A stretch of DNA of 64,000 nt from NCBI RefSeq assembly GCF_000009625.1, contig NC_002678.2, positions 1,240,001 through 1,304,000 of the forward strand, in the 5' to 3' direction. This document shows, one piece after another, positions 45,919 through 57,176 of the stretch. Under the pieces are notes generated by a model, which made no database searches, was not told where the DNA came from, and saw nothing but the letters and a program-made list of their open reading frames with translations. This stretch comes from Mesorhizobium japonicum MAFF 303099. GTDB taxonomy: Bacteria; Pseudomonadota; Alphaproteobacteria; Rhizobiales; Rhizobiaceae. The position numbers and the translations under genes are program-made. Position 1 is the first letter of the stretch; every line of letters starts with the position of its first letter.

Positions 45919-47598
45919 TCAGTTGGCCTGGCGGCGCAGGAACGCCGGAATCTCCAGCTGATCGTCGTCCTGAGTCGCCCTGGTCTGCGGCGTCAGGCGG
46001 CCCTGGTCGTCCAGCTGGCCGCGGCGCGGCGCATAGAGCTGGGCGTCCTGGCTGGCGAGACGGCGCACTTCAGGCGCTGCCTGGCGCAGCTTCGGCTCGC
46101 GCGGTTGCGCCGGCTGCAGCCTTGCGGGTTCCTCCTCGCGGCGGGTCAGGCCGTTGGTCAGGCGCTTCAACAGACCCATCGGGCCGCTGTTGTTCTCGTG
46201 GTCCACCGGGCGGCTCTTGGCGTCGACCTCGGCCTTCACCACCGGCGGAAAGTCCTCGACGCGCGGCATGCGCTGCGGTGCCATCGCCACCGGCTGCTGG
46301 ACCTCGCGCAGCATTTCGCGCGGCTGCGGGGCCGGCTGCATCTGCTGGACAACCGGCTGCGGCATTGGCTGCTGCGGCGGCGCCTGGAAGATCTTGCTCT
46401 GCGGGCGGAAATCGTCCGCATGGGCGACAGGAGCCGGACGGGCCTGCGCCATGGCGGCGGCGTTTGCCTCGGCAAGCTGGATGGCCTCGGCGACCGGGTC
46501 CGCGGCGCGCGGCTCGTAGACAGGCTGCTGGACCGGCGCCGGGCGGCTCTCCACGGCGGCCACGGCCGGACGGACGGCCGGCTTCGGCGGAGCCGTGCGG
46601 ATCGAGATCGGCGCCGCGGCGATTTCAGCGGCCGACTTGTCGATGCCGGTGGCGACCACCGAGACGCGGATGACGCCTTCGAGTTCCTCGTCGAAAGTAG
46701 CGCCGAGGATGATGTTGGCATCCTGGTCGACTTCCTCGCGGATACGGGTCGCCGCTTCGTCGACTTCGAACAGGGTCAGGTCGCGGCCGCCGGTGATCGA
46801 GATCAGCAGGCCCTTGGCGCCCTTCATCGAGGTCTCGTCGAGCAGCGGGTTGGCGATCGCAGCCTCTGCGGCGGCCATCGCACGGCCCTCGCCCGAAGCT
46901 TCGCCGGTGCCCATCATCGCCTTGCCCATTTCGCGCATCACCGAACGCACGTCGGCGAAGTCGAGGTTGATCAGGCCTTCCTTGACCATCAGGTCGGTGA
47001 TGCAGGCGACGCCGGAATAGAGCACCTGATCGGCCATGGCGAAGGCGTCGGCGAAGGTCGTTTTGTCATTGGCCAGCCGGAACAGGTTCTGGTTGGGGAT
47101 GACGATGAGGGTGTCGACGCATTTCTGCAGTTCCTCGATGCCCAGATCGGCCGTCTTCATGCGGCGCTGGCCTTCGAAGTGGAACGGCTTGGTGACGACG
47201 CCGACGGTGAGGATACCCTTTTCGCGCGCGGCGCGGGCAACGACCGGAGCAGCACCCGTGCCGGTGCCGCCGCCCATGCCGGCGGTGACGAAGCACATGT
47301 GGGTGTTGGACAGATGATCGATGATCTCGTCGATGCACTCTTCAGCCGCCGCGCGGCCGACTTCCGGCTGTGAGCCGGCGCCGAGGCCTTCGGTGACATG
47401 CGCGCCGAGCTGGATCAGCCGGTCGGCCTTCGACATGGTCAGCGCCTGCGCGTCGGTGTTGGCCACGACGAACTCGACACCGCGCAAGCCCGCGGTGATC
47501 ATGTTGTTCACGGCATTGCCGCCGCCGCCGCCGACACCGAACACGGTGATGCGCGGCTTAAGCTCGGTGATGTCCGGCTTCTGCAGATTGATGGTCAT
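45919..47598 (-). CDS. ftsZ: Cell division protein FtsZ
   Basis: The tubulin-like GTPase that forms the Z-ring, 559 aa. It starts [33 protein letters not shown]. The GTP signature GGGTGTGA is near residue 108 and the T7 loop [11 protein letters not shown] near 207. The globular part ends near residue 320. A long Pro/Gln/Ala/Arg-rich linker of about 220 residues follows, typical of Rhizobiales FtsZ1, then the conserved tail peptide [12 protein letters not shown]. It follows ftsA after 66 bp and ends in a strong terminator. Confidence 0.97.
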   Translation of the reverse strand: MTINLQKPDITELKPRITVFGVGGGGGNAVNNMITAGLRGVEFVVANTDAQALTMSKADRLIQLGAHVTEGLGAGSQPEVGRAAAEECIDEIIDHLSNTHMCFVTAGMGGGTGTGAAPVVARAAREKGILTVGVVTKPFHFEGQRRMKTADLGIEELQKCVDTLIVIPNQNLFRLANDKTTFADAFAMADQVLYSGVACITDLMVKEGLINLDFADVRSVMREMGKAMMGTGEASGEGRAMAAAEAAIANPLLDETSMKGAKGLLISITGGRDLTLFEVDEAATRIREEVDQDANIILGATFDEELEGVIRVSVVATGIDKSAAEIAAAPISIRTAPPKPAVRPAVAAVESRPAPVQQPVYEPRAADPVAEAIQLAEANAAAMAQARPAPVAHADDFRPQSKIFQAPPQQPMPQPVVQQMQPAPQPREMLREVQQPVAMAPQRMPRVEDFPPVVKAEVDAKSRPVDHENNSGPMGLLKRLTNGLTRREEEPARLQPAQPREPKLRQAAPEVRRLASQDAQLYAPRRGQLDDQGRLTPQTRATQDDDQLEIPAFLRRQAN

Positions 47599-47664
47599 TG
47601 TCTCCGTCCTTTGCCTTTCACGCCGCTTCGCCGCCGCGGCCGCCTATGGGGCTGTCCCCGTCAA

Positions 47665-48972
47665 TTAGAAACTGTCTCTCAACCACTGACTCATGCGATG
47701 CAGTTTTCCACCCGTTCCGGTCATCCTGAGACCGGAAATGCCTTTTGCAGGATGGCTCTCAAAACTCGCCATCTGCGGATAGATCAGAAGCCCGACGGCG
47801 GCCGAGAAGGCCGGTCCCTTCGCCGCTTCGGGCAGGCCCGCCACGCCGAGCGGGCGGCCGATGCGCACATTGCGCCCCAGGATGCGGCGCGCCGCTTCCG
47901 GCAGGCCGGCCAGCTGGCTGGCGCCGCCGGTCAGCACGACACGCTTGCCGACGGCATTGCCGTAGCCGGACTTGTTCAGCCGGTCGCGCAACAATTCGAG
48001 CGTCTCGTCGATGCGGGCGCGCACGATGCGCGTCATCACCGAACGCGGGATCTGCAGCGGCACGTCGCCATCGTCGCCGATCGGCTGGATCGAGACCAGG
48101 TCGCGGTCATCGGCACTGCCCGGCAGCGCCGAGCCATGCATGACCTTCAGCCTTTCGGCGGCGTCGAGCGAGGTCGAGAGCCCCTTGGCCATGTCGAGCG
48201 TGACGTGATTGCCGCCGATGGCGATGGCGTCGCCATGAACGAACTTGCCTTCCGAAAACACCGAGATCGTCGTCGTGCCGCCGCCCATGTCGATGCAGGC
48301 GGCACCCAGTTCCAACTCGTCGTCGACCAGAGCCGCCAGCCCGCTGGCATAGGGCGTCGCCACCATGCGCTCGACCGACAGATGCGAACGGTTGATGGAA
48401 AGCTCCAGATTGCGCATCGGCGCTGCGTCACCCGTCAGCACATGCATGTCGACGCCAAGCGCGTCGCCGACCATGCCGCGCGGATCGCGCACGCCGCGCT
48501 CGGCATCGAGCGAGAAGCCGACGGGCAGCGAATGGATCACCTCGCGCTCGGCCTTGAGCGCCTGCTTGGCGCCGGCGCCGAGCACACGCTTGATGTCGGC
48601 CTCGTCGGCCTCGTGGCCGCCAAGATTGATGGTCGCCGAGAAGGCTTCGCTCTTCAGCCGGCCGGCGGTCATGTTGACGATGAGCGAATCGACCGTCAGC
48701 CCCGCCATGCGCTCGGCGGCGTCGACGGACAGGCGGATGGCATGCTCGGCCCGGTCGAGATCGACGACCACGCCCGACTTCACGCCTTGCGACTTCTGAT
48801 GACCGATGCCGATCACCTGGATCCGGTGCGAACGGCCGCGCAACAGCTTGCCGTCATCGTTCGGCTTGAGCTTGGCCACCATACAGCAGACCTTGTTCGA
48901 GCCGACATCCAGCACCGTCAGAGTGCCGGACCGGCGCGACGAGGCATCGCCTGAACCGCCAAGCCAGCTCAT
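47665..48972 (-). CDS. ftsA: Cell division protein FtsA
   Basis: The actin-like protein that anchors FtsZ to the membrane, 435 aa. It has LTVLDVGSNKVCCMVAKL at residue 17, AACIDMGGGTTTISVFSEG near 226 and VVLTGGASQLAGLPEAARR near 343. The end GKLHRMSQWLRDSF is the amphipathic membrane-targeting helix. Its ATG overlaps the ftsQ stop (ATGA), so it is translationally coupled to ftsQ. The N-terminal 15 residues (GGSGDASSRR) are a small extension. Confidence 0.96.
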   Translation of the reverse strand: MSWLGGSGDASSRRSGTLTVLDVGSNKVCCMVAKLKPNDDGKLLRGRSHRIQVIGIGHQKSQGVKSGVVVDLDRAEHAIRLSVDAAERMAGLTVDSLIVNMTAGRLKSEAFSATINLGGHEADEADIKRVLGAGAKQALKAEREVIHSLPVGFSLDAERGVRDPRGMVGDALGVDMHVLTGDAAPMRNLELSINRSHLSVERMVATPYASGLAALVDDELELGAACIDMGGGTTTISVFSEGKFVHGDAIAIGGNHVTLDMAKGLSTSLDAAERLKVMHGSALPGSADDRDLVSIQPIGDDGDVPLQIPRSVMTRIVRARIDETLELLRDRLNKSGYGNAVGKRVVLTGGASQLAGLPEAARRILGRNVRIGRPLGVAGLPEAAKGPAFSAAVGLLIYPQMASFESHPAKGISGLRMTGTGGKLHRMSQWLRDSF

Positions 48973-49910
48973 ATCTTCGTCTCCGACTTGCGCTTGAGGG
49001 TCTTCGGCTTTTCGTTGAGCGCGGCCTCGCGCTGCGTCGCCGCTTCGGGCGTCAGCTCCACGACCAGCCGGTCTGTCAGGCGCATGTCGACAGCGGCGAT
49101 GTCGCGCGACAAAAGCCCCTTGTCCTTATCCATCTTGGCCAGTTGGGCGAGTGCCTGGTCTTCCTCGTCCTCGGGCAGCTTGACGGTGATGCCGTTGTCG
49201 AGCTTCAGGTCCCAGCGGCGATCGCCAACGCGGATATAGCCTTTTACGCGGGTCGCCAGGTCCGGGTACTTTTCGACCTTGGCCAGGAAGTCCGGCGCCT
49301 TGGCCGGCGCGCCCTCGCCGATCAGTAACGGCAGCAGCACCTGCTTGCCGCCGGAGAACGGCGCGATGACAGCGCCATCCTTCTCGATGACCGAGAGATC
49401 ATTGCCTTGCTGCCAGAGCGCGAAAGCCTCGCGCTCCTCGACGCGCACTTCCAGCGTGTGCGGATAGACCTTGCGCACCGCCGCCACTTCGATCCACGGC
49501 AGGCCGGAGATGCGCTCGCGCGCGGCCTCCGCGTCGAAGCCGATCAGCGAGGTCCAGCCATCGAGTTCGAGCCTGTCGAGAATGTCGATCTCGGAGGTCT
49601 GGCGGTTGCCGACCACCTTGACCTGATCGACGGCGAAGCCGGTGCGGGCGGTGATGCTCTGGATGATGCCGTCGGCATGACCGCCGAGATAGGCACCATA
49701 GGCGCCGCTCGAAGCGAGCAGCACCGCCGACATCATCGCGGCGGAGAAGCGCGGCGCCTCGAATTCACCATCACCCAGGCGCGCCAGGATACGCACCGGG
49801 CGGCGAAGCATGCGCGGCAGCACGAAATGGCCTGATGACAACGACAAGCCGAACAGCGACGGCCCGGCCGCGCCCTTCCCCTTGCCTTGTCCCCATTTCA
49901 ACGCAGACAC
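48969..49910 (-). CDS. ftsQ: Cell division protein FtsQ
   Basis: A bitopic divisome protein of 313 aa. A cytoplasmic N-terminus of about 60 residues is followed by one helix ([23 protein letters not shown]). Then come the POTRA domain ([51 protein letters not shown]) and the beta domain. I chose GTG 49910 because GGAGG stands 7 nt before it. The ATG at 49931 lacks a site. The start lies 13 nt inside the ddl gene, so the two overlap. Confidence 0.93.
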   Translation of the reverse strand: MSALKWGQGKGKGAAGPSLFGLSLSSGHFVLPRMLRRPVRILARLGDGEFEAPRFSAAMMSAVLLASSGAYGAYLGGHADGIIQSITARTGFAVDQVKVVGNRQTSEIDILDRLELDGWTSLIGFDAEAARERISGLPWIEVAAVRKVYPHTLEVRVEEREAFALWQQGNDLSVIEKDGAVIAPFSGGKQVLLPLLIGEGAPAKAPDFLAKVEKYPDLATRVKGYIRVGDRRWDLKLDNGITVKLPEDEEDQALAQLAKMDKDKGLLSRDIAAVDMRLTDRLVVELTPEAATQREAALNEKPKTLKRKSETKI

Positions 49911-50824
49911 GAAGCGTCCTCCACCATCCAACTCAACAACTCACCAAACGAATGCCCGGCATGGGCCGCAATTTCAGGCACCAGAGACGTCGGCGTCATG
50001 CCCGGCTGAGTGTTGACCTCGAGCCATACAACTTCGCCATTTTCGGAGTGACGATCGTCATAACGGAAGTCCGACCGGGAAACGCCCCGACAGCCGACAG
50101 CTTGGTGAGCCTTGAGCGCCAGTGTCTGTATTTTTTGGTAAATATTCGGTGAAACTTTTGCGGGGCATTCGTGTTTTGATCCGCCCGCGACATATTTTGA
50201 ATCGTAATCGTAGAAGGAATGGCCGGTCGGAATGATCTCGCAGACGCCGAGCGCCACATCACCCATGACGGCGCAGGTCAGCTCGCGCCCGTGGATATAG
50301 CGCTCGACCATGACGGTATCGCCATATTTCCACTCGGACGAGCCTACGACCTGCGGCGGATGCGACTGCCCCTCCGACACGATGACGACGCCGAAGCTCG
50401 ACCCCTCATTGACCGGCTTGATCACATAGGGCGGCTTCATCGGATGCTTGTTCTGGATGGCGAAGCGATTGGCGACCTTCGATTCGGCGACAGGCACACC
50501 CACCGTTTTGACGATCTTCTTCGCCTGCTCCTTGTTCATGGCGAGCGCCGAGGCGAGCACGCCGGAATGGGTGTAGGGAATGCCGAGATATTCGAGGATG
50601 CCCTGGATGGTGCCGTCCTCGCCGAACGGGCCGTGCAACGCATTGAAGGCGACGTCAGGCTTGAGTTCGGCAAGCACCGAGCCGACATCGCGCCCGACAT
50701 CGACGCGGGTGACCTGGTAACCCTCATTCTCCAGCGCATCGGCACAGGCCTTTCCGGAAGACAGGGACACGGGCCGCTCGGACGAAAAACCTCCCAGCAG
50801 GACGGCCACATGCTTGCTTTTCAT
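49898..50824 (-). CDS. ddl: D-alanine--D-alanine ligase
   Basis: An ATP-grasp ligase of 308 aa that makes the D-Ala-D-Ala end of the peptidoglycan stem. It starts [39 protein letters not shown] is near residue 62, [18 protein letters not shown] near 133 and [14 protein letters not shown] with [12 protein letters not shown] near 248-280. The stretch coded by about 50128-50215 is unusually AT-rich and uses codons rare in the neighbours (AAA, ATA, AAT), although the protein sequence is conserved. It is the first gene after the 301-bp gap that splits the dcw cluster. Confidence 0.96.
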   Translation of the reverse strand: MKSKHVAVLLGGFSSERPVSLSSGKACADALENEGYQVTRVDVGRDVGSVLAELKPDVAFNALHGPFGEDGTIQGILEYLGIPYTHSGVLASALAMNKEQAKKIVKTVGVPVAESKVANRFAIQNKHPMKPPYVIKPVNEGSSFGVVIVSEGQSHPPQVVGSSEWKYGDTVMVERYIHGRELTCAVMGDVALGVCEIIPTGHSFYDYDSKYVAGGSKHECPAKVSPNIYQKIQTLALKAHQAVGCRGVSRSDFRYDDRHSENGEVVWLEVNTQPGMTPTSLVPEIAAHAGHSFGELLSWMVEDASCLR

Positions 50825-51125
50825 TCCCCGTCATCCCCTCTCACGGCGGACCAAAAACCAAGATTTCCGCAACATTGAGTCCGAGTCTCCCGGCAGGTTG
50901 CCCCCCAGACGGAAAACGCGGGTAACGCGTCGAACGACTCAAATCAGGAAACGCTTTCCAGCAGAGAATCAGAGAGTTGATTCACTGGCAAGTGCTTATG
51001 ATTCCGAGAGATTCACTTTCTGAGAAAATGGCTGCGAAAACCGTGCCGCTGAGTCCCTGGAGCAACGGTTTTGCGCGTTTTGGGAAGGTGCTGAAGTTCA
51101 TGCATCACATGAACTTCAGCACAGG
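50825..51125 (-). promoter_or_regulatory. murB-ddl gap: GANTC-rich promoter region
   Basis: This is the only gap longer than 70 bp inside the dcw cluster. It holds no supported ORF. It contains eight GANTC sites: 50877, 50883, 50936, 50966, 50979, 51000, 51010 and 51051 (first base). At its murB end is a perfect 15-bp hairpin. It most likely carries the promoter of ddl-ftsQ-ftsA-ftsZ. GANTC is the target of the cell-cycle methylase CcrM, so methylation-dependent control is a reasonable inference. Confidence 0.6.
51088..51122 (-). terminator. Perfect 15-bp hairpin after murB
   Basis: GTGCTGAAGTTCATG (51088-51102) and CATGAACTTCAGCAC (51108-51122) pair perfectly around CATCA, only 3 bp past the murB stop codon. 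On the minus strand no U-run follows. It may still terminate or stabilise the upstream mur transcript. Confidence 0.6.
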
Positions 51126-52091
51126 TCAGAGAAGCTGACCCAAAAACTCCTGAACGGCATGTCCGGGCCGGAAATTGCCGATGCGCTTGATCTCCCACTG
51201 CAGCCGGATGCCCGAATGTTCGAGCACGCGGGCGCGCACCGTCTCGCCGAGATATTCAAGGTCGTAGCCGGTCGCAGTGCCGGTGTTGATCATGAAATTG
51301 CAGTGCATCGGCGACATCTGCGCGCCGCCGATCATCAGGCCACGGCAGCCCGCCTTGTCGATCTCCTTCCAGGCCGACGTGCCTTCGGGATTCTTGAAGG
51401 TCGAGCCGCCGGTCTTTTCGCGGATCGGCTGCACGGTCTCGCGGTGATTCTGCACCGCATCCATCGCCGCCTTGATGGTGGCCTTGTCCTCGGCAAAGCC
51501 TTCGAACACGGCCGAGGTGAAGATCAGCCCGACAGGGGCCGCCGAATGGCGATAGGCATAGCCCATCTCGGCATTGCTCATCGTCTGGACATTGCCCTTG
51601 CGGTCGAGCGCACGCACCTCGACCACGCGCTCGCGCGTCTCCACGCCATTGGCGCCGGCATTCATCCTCAGCGCCCCACCGATGGCGCCCGGAATGCCGT
51701 GGTAGAAATGGAAGCCACCAATGCCGGCTTCCAGCGCCAAGGCCGCGACACGCTTGTCGGGCGTGGCGGCACCCGCCTTGATCCTGATCGGCGAAACGAT
51801 CTCGGCCTCACCAAAGCCCTTGGCCGAAAGCCGGATGACGAAGCCTGGAATGCCCCCGTCTCTGACCAAAAGGTTCGAACCGACGCCGACAATCGTCAGG
51901 GGGATTTCTTCAGGAACCGCGCGCAGGAACGCGGCAAGGTCTTCTTCATCGGCCGGCTGGAAAAACACCTCTGCCAGGCCGCCGGCGCGGAACCAGGTGA
52001 TCTTGTCCATCTCGGCATTTGGCGTGAGACGGCCGCGCAGGCCGGCAAGCCGGTCACCAAGTCTGTCGATCAGGGCCTGGCCGTGCATCAT
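51126..52091 (-). CDS. murB: UDP-N-acetylenolpyruvoylglucosamine reductase
   Basis: A FAD-dependent enzyme of 321 aa that completes UDP-MurNAc synthesis. [21 protein letters not shown] near residue 32 starts the FAD domain, and [20 protein letters not shown] is near 68. [18 protein letters not shown] near 125 and [10 protein letters not shown] near 230 contain active-site residues, including the proton-donating Ser. Its ATG overlaps the murC stop (ATGATG). It is the last gene of the upstream mur block. Confidence 0.95.
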   Translation of the reverse strand: MMHGQALIDRLGDRLAGLRGRLTPNAEMDKITWFRAGGLAEVFFQPADEEDLAAFLRAVPEEIPLTIVGVGSNLLVRDGGIPGFVIRLSAKGFGEAEIVSPIRIKAGAATPDKRVAALALEAGIGGFHFYHGIPGAIGGALRMNAGANGVETRERVVEVRALDRKGNVQTMSNAEMGYAYRHSAAPVGLIFTSAVFEGFAEDKATIKAAMDAVQNHRETVQPIREKTGGSTFKNPEGTSAWKEIDKAGCRGLMIGGAQMSPMHCNFMINTGTATGYDLEYLGETVRARVLEHSGIRLQWEIKRIGNFRPGHAVQEFLGQLL

Positions 52092-53488
52092 GAGGCGGCA
52101 AGCTCCTTTGGCAGAGCATAGGCCCATTGGGTGATGTTGCCGGCGCCGAGGAAGACGACGAAGTCGCCGGGCTTGGCCAGGCCGCGAATGATCGGCGCGA
52201 TCGCTGTCGGCCCCTCGATATAGCGCGCGTCACGATGACCGCCGGCGCGGATGCGCGACACCAGTTCGTCCGAGCTGACGCCGTCGATCGGGTCTTCGCC
52301 GGCAGCATAGACCGGCGCGACAATCACCGTGTCGGCGTCGTTGAAGCAGGCGGAGAACTCGTTGAACAGATCGTGGAGCCGGGTGAAGCGGTGCGGTTGG
52401 GCAATGGCGATGACGCGGCCCTTGGTGGCGCTGCGCGCCGCCTTCAGCACCGCCGAGATCTCGACCGGATGGTGGCCGTAATCGTCGAACACATCGACGC
52501 CGTTCCAGGATCCGGTATGGGTGAAGCGGCGCTTGACGCCGGCGAAGGACGACAGGCCCTTCTTGATCGCCTCGCCGGACAGGCCGAGCTCATGCGCGAC
52601 GGCGATCGCGGCGGTGGCGTTGGAGACATTGTGGCGGCCGGGCATCGGCAGGCGCAGGCCTGAAATCGTGCTCTGGCTGCCGGTCTTGCGGTCGCGGATC
52701 ACCACGTCGAATTCGGAGGTGGCGCCCGCCATGCGGTGGTTGGTGAAGCGCACATCGGCTTGCGCGTTCTCGCCGTAGGTGATGACGCGGCGGTCCTCGA
52801 TGCGGCCGACCAGCGCCTGCACTTCAGGATGGTCGGTGCACATCACGCCAAAGCCGTAGAACGGCACGTTCTCGACGAACTGGCGGAACGCCTCGCGCAC
52901 CTTGTCGAAACTGCCATAGTGGTCGAGATGTTCGGGATCGATGTTGGTGACGACGGCGATGTCGGCCGGCAATTTGAGGAAGGTGCCGTCGCTCTCGTCG
53001 GCCTCGACCACCATCCACTCGCCGTCGCCCATGCGCGCATTGGTGCCATAGGCATTGATGATGCCGCCATTGATGACGGTCGGATCGAGCCCGCCGGCTT
53101 CGAGCAAGGTCGCGACCATCGAGGTCGTCGTCGTCTTGCCATGCGTGCCGCCGATCGCCACCGCCTGGCGAAAGCGCATCAGCTCGGCCAGCATTTCGGC
53201 GCGGCGCACGATCGGCAGCAGCTTTTCGCGCGCGGCCTTCAGTTCCGGATTGGTCTTCTTGATCGCCGTCGAGACGACCACCACCTCGGCATCGCCGAGA
53301 TTCTCGGCCTTGTGGCCGACGAAGCATTCGATGCCCTTGTCGCGCAGCCGCTGCACATTGGCGCTGTCGGCCTGGTCGGACCCTTGCACCTTGTAACCGA
53401 GATTGTGCAGCACCTCGGCGATGCCGCTCATGCCGATGCCGCCAATGCCGATGAAATGCACAAGGCCGATGGTCTGCGGCATCTTCAT
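52088..53488 (-). CDS. murC: UDP-N-acetylmuramate--L-alanine ligase
   Basis: A Mur ligase of 466 aa that adds L-Ala to UDP-MurNAc. The N-terminal domain has [23 protein letters not shown]. The ATP site is [14 protein letters not shown] near residue 112, [14 protein letters not shown] near 160 and [14 protein letters not shown] near 183 follow, and the third domain contains [10 protein letters not shown] near 335. It overlaps murG upstream and murB downstream by 4 nt each (ATGA type). Confidence 0.96.
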   Translation of the reverse strand: MKMPQTIGLVHFIGIGGIGMSGIAEVLHNLGYKVQGSDQADSANVQRLRDKGIECFVGHKAENLGDAEVVVVSTAIKKTNPELKAAREKLLPIVRRAEMLAELMRFRQAVAIGGTHGKTTTTSMVATLLEAGGLDPTVINGGIINAYGTNARMGDGEWMVVEADESDGTFLKLPADIAVVTNIDPEHLDHYGSFDKVREAFRQFVENVPFYGFGVMCTDHPEVQALVGRIEDRRVITYGENAQADVRFTNHRMAGATSEFDVVIRDRKTGSQSTISGLRLPMPGRHNVSNATAAIAVAHELGLSGEAIKKGLSSFAGVKRRFTHTGSWNGVDVFDDYGHHPVEISAVLKAARSATKGRVIAIAQPHRFTRLHDLFNEFSACFNDADTVIVAPVYAAGEDPIDGVSSDELVSRIRAGGHRDARYIEGPTAIAPIIRGLAKPGDFVVFLGAGNITQWAYALPKELAAS

Positions 53489-54612
53489 GCTTGCGTCCCT
53501 TTCTTGAAATCCGAAACGGTTTTTTGGGACGCAATAGCCTCTGTGAGATCGGCGAGCAACCGTGCCGCGTCCGGCCTGCCGACCGATTTCGCGCCCGCGG
53601 CCATCGCCGCCAGCCGCTCGGGATTGTCCATCAGCCCGCCAATCAGGGCCGCGATGCGCTCGGGCGACAGCGTCGATTGCGGGTGCACCTCGCCGCCGCC
53701 GGCGGCGGCAAGGGCCGCCGCGTTCGCCGCCTGGTCGTGGTCGAGCGCAAAGGGATAGGGCACCAGCAGCGCCGGCCGGCCGATGACGGCGATCTCCGAG
53801 ACGGTCGAAGCACCGGAGCGCGAGATCACCAGATGGGCAGCGGCCATGCGCGCCGCCATGTCGGTGAAGAAGGGCGAGACCTCGACGGCGACGCCAAGCG
53901 CGGCATAGGCCGTCTTCACCCGCGCCACGTCATCCGCGCGCGCCTGCTGGGTGATCACCAGCCGTTTGCGCTGTGCATCGGAAAGCAGCGCGATGGCGCC
54001 CGGCATGGCATCGGAAAAGAATTGCGCGCCCTGGCTGCCGCCGAACACCAGCAGGCGGAACGGCTCTTGCCCCGTCGATGCCGCATAAGGCGTCTTGGCC
54101 GCTTCCAGCACCGCCGGCCGAACCGGATTGCCCGTCGTCACCGTCTTTTCGCCGGCGGCACTCGTATCCTGCGGCAGGAAGCCGCCGGCTATGGCATCGA
54201 CACGGCCGGCCAGCGCCCTGTTGGCGCGCCCCATCACCGCGTTCTGCTCATGGATCAGCGTCGGCACCTTGCGCCGCGTCGCCGCATAGAGCGGCGGCAG
54301 GGTCGGATAGCCGCCAAAACCGACCACCGCGTCCGGCTTGATCCGTCCGATAATGGTCGAGGCCTGGCGCACGCCGCGCCAGATTTTCCAGAAGGCGCCG
54401 AGCACGGCGATCGGATTTTTCGAGCCCATCGTCGCCGACTGGATCGGATGGACTGCGGCAGCCGGGAAATGGCCGGCAAATCGCTCGGCGCGGTCGTCAG
54501 TCGCCAGATGCACCGTCCAGCCGCGCCCGTTCAGCTCATGCGCCAGCGCCTCGGCCGGAAACAGATGTCCGCCGGTTCCGCCCGCCGCGAGTAGGATGAC
54601 GCCTCTCGCCAT
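53485..54612 (-). CDS. murG: Lipid II synthase MurG (GlcNAc transferase)
   Basis: A peripheral membrane glycosyltransferase of 375 aa that converts lipid I to lipid II. The first Gly-rich loop is [17 protein letters not shown] at residue 7, [12 protein letters not shown] near 95, [12 protein letters not shown] near 122 and [19 protein letters not shown] near 190. [25 protein letters not shown] near 260 binds UDP-GlcNAc. ATG 54612 begins 1 nt after the ftsW stop. An upstream in-frame ATG at 54648 would lie inside ftsW. Confidence 0.96.
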   Translation of the reverse strand: MARGVILLAAGGTGGHLFPAEALAHELNGRGWTVHLATDDRAERFAGHFPAAAVHPIQSATMGSKNPIAVLGAFWKIWRGVRQASTIIGRIKPDAVVGFGGYPTLPPLYAATRRKVPTLIHEQNAVMGRANRALAGRVDAIAGGFLPQDTSAAGEKTVTTGNPVRPAVLEAAKTPYAASTGQEPFRLLVFGGSQGAQFFSDAMPGAIALLSDAQRKRLVITQQARADDVARVKTAYAALGVAVEVSPFFTDMAARMAAAHLVISRSGASTVSEIAVIGRPALLVPYPFALDHDQAANAAALAAAGGGEVHPQSTLSPERIAALIGGLMDNPERLAAMAAGAKSVGRPDAARLLADLTEAIASQKTVSDFKKGTQA

Positions 54613-54613
54613 G

Positions 54614-55765
54614 TCACTCCGCCGGCAAGGTGCGCTGTGGCAGCGCAAAACCCATCTGCTTGCGCTTCTCCGGCCGCTTGCGGGTCAGCGCCAGAACCAT
54701 GCCCATCGAAATGGCGATGGCGATCTGCGAGGAACCGCCATAGGAGATGAAGGGCAGCGTCATGCCCTTGGCCGGCACCAGCTGCAGGTTGACGCACATG
54801 TTGATGACGGCCTGCAGACCGAACACGGTGACGAGACCGCCGACCGCATAACGGGTGAAATCGTCATGTTCCTTGAGCGCCGTGTTGAGGCCGCGCAGCA
54901 CGATGAAGGCGAAGATCGACATGATGAAGAAGCACATGATCAGCCCGAACTCCTCGCCAGCGACCGAGAAGACGAAGTCGGCGTGGCTGTCGGGGATGAC
55001 CCGCTTGACCGTGCCCTCGCCTGGGCCGACGCCGAACCAGCCGCCATTGATCAGCGCGTCGCGTCCCATGTCGACCTGGAACGTATCGCCTTCGCCGGTG
55101 AGGAACTTGTCGATGCGCAAGGCAACGTGCGGAAACACCGTATAGGCAGCGAAGACGCCGCCGACGCCGGCAGCGCCCAGCACGATGATCCACAGCCAGG
55201 GCAGTCCCGCCATGAAGAACATGATGCCCCAGGTGCCTGTCGTCAGCATGGTCTGGCCGAGGTCCGGCTGCGCCACCAGCAGCGACACGACCAGCACCAG
55301 AAGCAGCATGGCGAACAGATTGCCCGGAATGTCGGGCTGGCGCTTGTGTTCGGCGAACAGCCAGGCGCACATGATGACGAAGGCCGGCTTCAGGAACTCG
55401 GACGGCTGGATCGACAGGCCGGCCAGCGAGACCCAGCGCCGCGCGCCCTTCACCTCGACGCCGATATAAAGCACCGCCACCATCAGCACCAGCATCAGGC
55501 ACAGCATGATCAGCGACATGCGCCGGATCTCCCTGGAATCGAGGAAGGAGACGGCCAGCATCACGCCGAGCGCCGGCACAGTGAAGATGATCTGCCTGGT
55601 GGCGAAGTGGAAACTGTCGAGGCCGATGCGTTCGGCGACCGCGGGACTGGCGGCGAAGGACAGGACGATGCCCAGCCCCATCAGCGACAGGAACGCCGCC
55701 AGGAACCAGCGATCGATCGTCCACCACCAGGTTGCGACAGGACTTTTATCGAGACGGCTCTGCAT
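54614..55765 (-). CDS. ftsW: Cell division protein FtsW (SEDS glycosyltransferase)
   Basis: A SEDS-family peptidoglycan polymerase of the divisome, 383 aa, about ten helices. Typical segments are [18 protein letters not shown] near residue 52, [23 protein letters not shown] near 110 and [20 protein letters not shown] near 165. The catalytic Asp region [15 protein letters not shown] and [19 protein letters not shown] lies near 255-285, and [14 protein letters not shown] near 340. The ATG overlaps the murD stop (TAATG). Confidence 0.96.
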   Translation of the reverse strand: MQSRLDKSPVATWWWTIDRWFLAAFLSLMGLGIVLSFAASPAVAERIGLDSFHFATRQIIFTVPALGVMLAVSFLDSREIRRMSLIMLCLMLVLMVAVLYIGVEVKGARRWVSLAGLSIQPSEFLKPAFVIMCAWLFAEHKRQPDIPGNLFAMLLLVLVVSLLVAQPDLGQTMLTTGTWGIMFFMAGLPWLWIIVLGAAGVGGVFAAYTVFPHVALRIDKFLTGEGDTFQVDMGRDALINGGWFGVGPGEGTVKRVIPDSHADFVFSVAGEEFGLIMCFFIMSIFAFIVLRGLNTALKEHDDFTRYAVGGLVTVFGLQAVINMCVNLQLVPAKGMTLPFISYGGSSQIAIAISMGMVLALTRKRPEKRKQMGFALPQRTLPAE

Positions 55766-57165
55766 TATCGTGCCCCTCCGATGGGTTTGACGCCATCTAT
55801 AGCGCTCGCAGCTTGCCTGAAGGCTTCGCCGCGAACTTCGAAATTCTTGAACTGGTCGAAACTGGCGCAGGCCGGCGACAACAGCACCACCACCTCGCCG
55901 CTGTCGTCCTTGGCCGCATCATGCGCTGCGTGCGCGACCGCCGCGGCCAGCGTGCCTGAGATCTCGTAGGGCACCGCCTCGCCCAGCGTCGCCGAAAAGG
56001 CAGGGGCGGCCTCGCCGATCAGATAGGCCTTGGCGATGCGCGGGAAGAAGCCGCGCAGCGGCTCGATGCCGCCTTCCTTGGGCAGGCCGCCGGCGATCCA
56101 GTAGATGCGCGGAAAGCTCGACAGCGCCGGCGCCGCCGCGTCGGCGTTGGTCGCCTTGGAATCGTTGACGAACAGGACATGGTCCTTGCGGCCGACCTGC
56201 TCCATGCGGTGCGCGAGGCCCGGAAAACTTTCGAGCCCCGACTGGATTTCGCCGAGGTCGAGCCCGACCTTGAGGCAAGCGGCGACCGCGGCAAGCGCGT
56301 TCTGCGCATTGTGCTGGCCGCGCAACGAACCGATGCCTTCGAGGAAGGCGACCTTGCTGTAGCGGCCGTGCACGGCCTCCATCAGATTGGTGCCGTCGGC
56401 GAAATAGCCGTCGGTCAGCGGCAGCCGCTTGGAAATGCGGATGACCTGCTGCCCTGCCCGTTCCAGCCGCTCTGCGATCTGCGCACACCAGGAATCGTCG
56501 ATGCCGATGATCGCCGTCTCGCTGCCCGCCACCAGCCGCTCCTTGATCGAGGCGTAGTGCTGCATGGTGCCGTGGCGGTCGAGATGGTCCGGCGTCAGAT
56601 TGAGCAGGATGCCCGCCGTCGGGTTGATCGAAGGCGCGAGGTCGATCTGGTAGGACGAGCACTCGACGACAAAGTGGCGATCGGGCTTCGGCGGATCGAG
56701 CGTCATCACCGCGCGGCCGATATTGCCGCCCATCTGGGTGTCGCGGCCTGCCGATTTGAGGATATGTGCCGTCAGCGCCGTCGTCGTCGACTTGCCGTTG
56801 GTGCCGGTGATGGCGATGAACGGCGCCGTCGGCGCCTGCAAAATCCGCTCGCGGCAGAACAATTCGATGTCGCCGATCACCTCGACACCGGCGCCCTTTG
56901 CCAATTCCACCGTCCAATGCGGCTTGGGATGCGTCAGCGGCACGCCCGGCGACAGCACGAAGGCCGAGAATTTCGCCCAGTCGGCGCCGCGCAGATCGGC
57001 GGTTGCGATGCCGGTCGCGGCGGCCTTGGCGACGCTGTCGGGATTGTCATCCCAGGCAAGCACCTGCGCCCCACCCTCGATCAATGCCCGCGCGGTCGCG
57101 ATCCCCGAGCCACCGAGGCCGAAGAGCGAAACCTGTTTGCCTGCGAAGGATGCGGCGGGGATCAA
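55765..57165 (-). CDS. murD: UDP-N-acetylmuramoylalanine--D-glutamate ligase
   Basis: A Mur ligase of 466 aa that adds D-Glu. It starts [20 protein letters not shown]. The ATP loop is [18 protein letters not shown] near residue 120, and [20 protein letters not shown] near 190. [20 protein letters not shown] near 325 and [20 protein letters not shown] near 425 belong to the C-terminal domain that binds D-Glu. It is 11 bp from mraY upstream and overlaps ftsW by 1 nt. Confidence 0.96.
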   Translation of the reverse strand: MIPAASFAGKQVSLFGLGGSGIATARALIEGGAQVLAWDDNPDSVAKAAATGIATADLRGADWAKFSAFVLSPGVPLTHPKPHWTVELAKGAGVEVIGDIELFCRERILQAPTAPFIAITGTNGKSTTTALTAHILKSAGRDTQMGGNIGRAVMTLDPPKPDRHFVVECSSYQIDLAPSINPTAGILLNLTPDHLDRHGTMQHYASIKERLVAGSETAIIGIDDSWCAQIAERLERAGQQVIRISKRLPLTDGYFADGTNLMEAVHGRYSKVAFLEGIGSLRGQHNAQNALAAVAACLKVGLDLGEIQSGLESFPGLAHRMEQVGRKDHVLFVNDSKATNADAAAPALSSFPRIYWIAGGLPKEGGIEPLRGFFPRIAKAYLIGEAAPAFSATLGEAVPYEISGTLAAAVAHAAHDAAKDDSGEVVVLLSPACASFDQFKNFEVRGEAFRQAASAIDGVKPIGGAR

Positions 57166-57176
57166 GGGAGGGCTTC

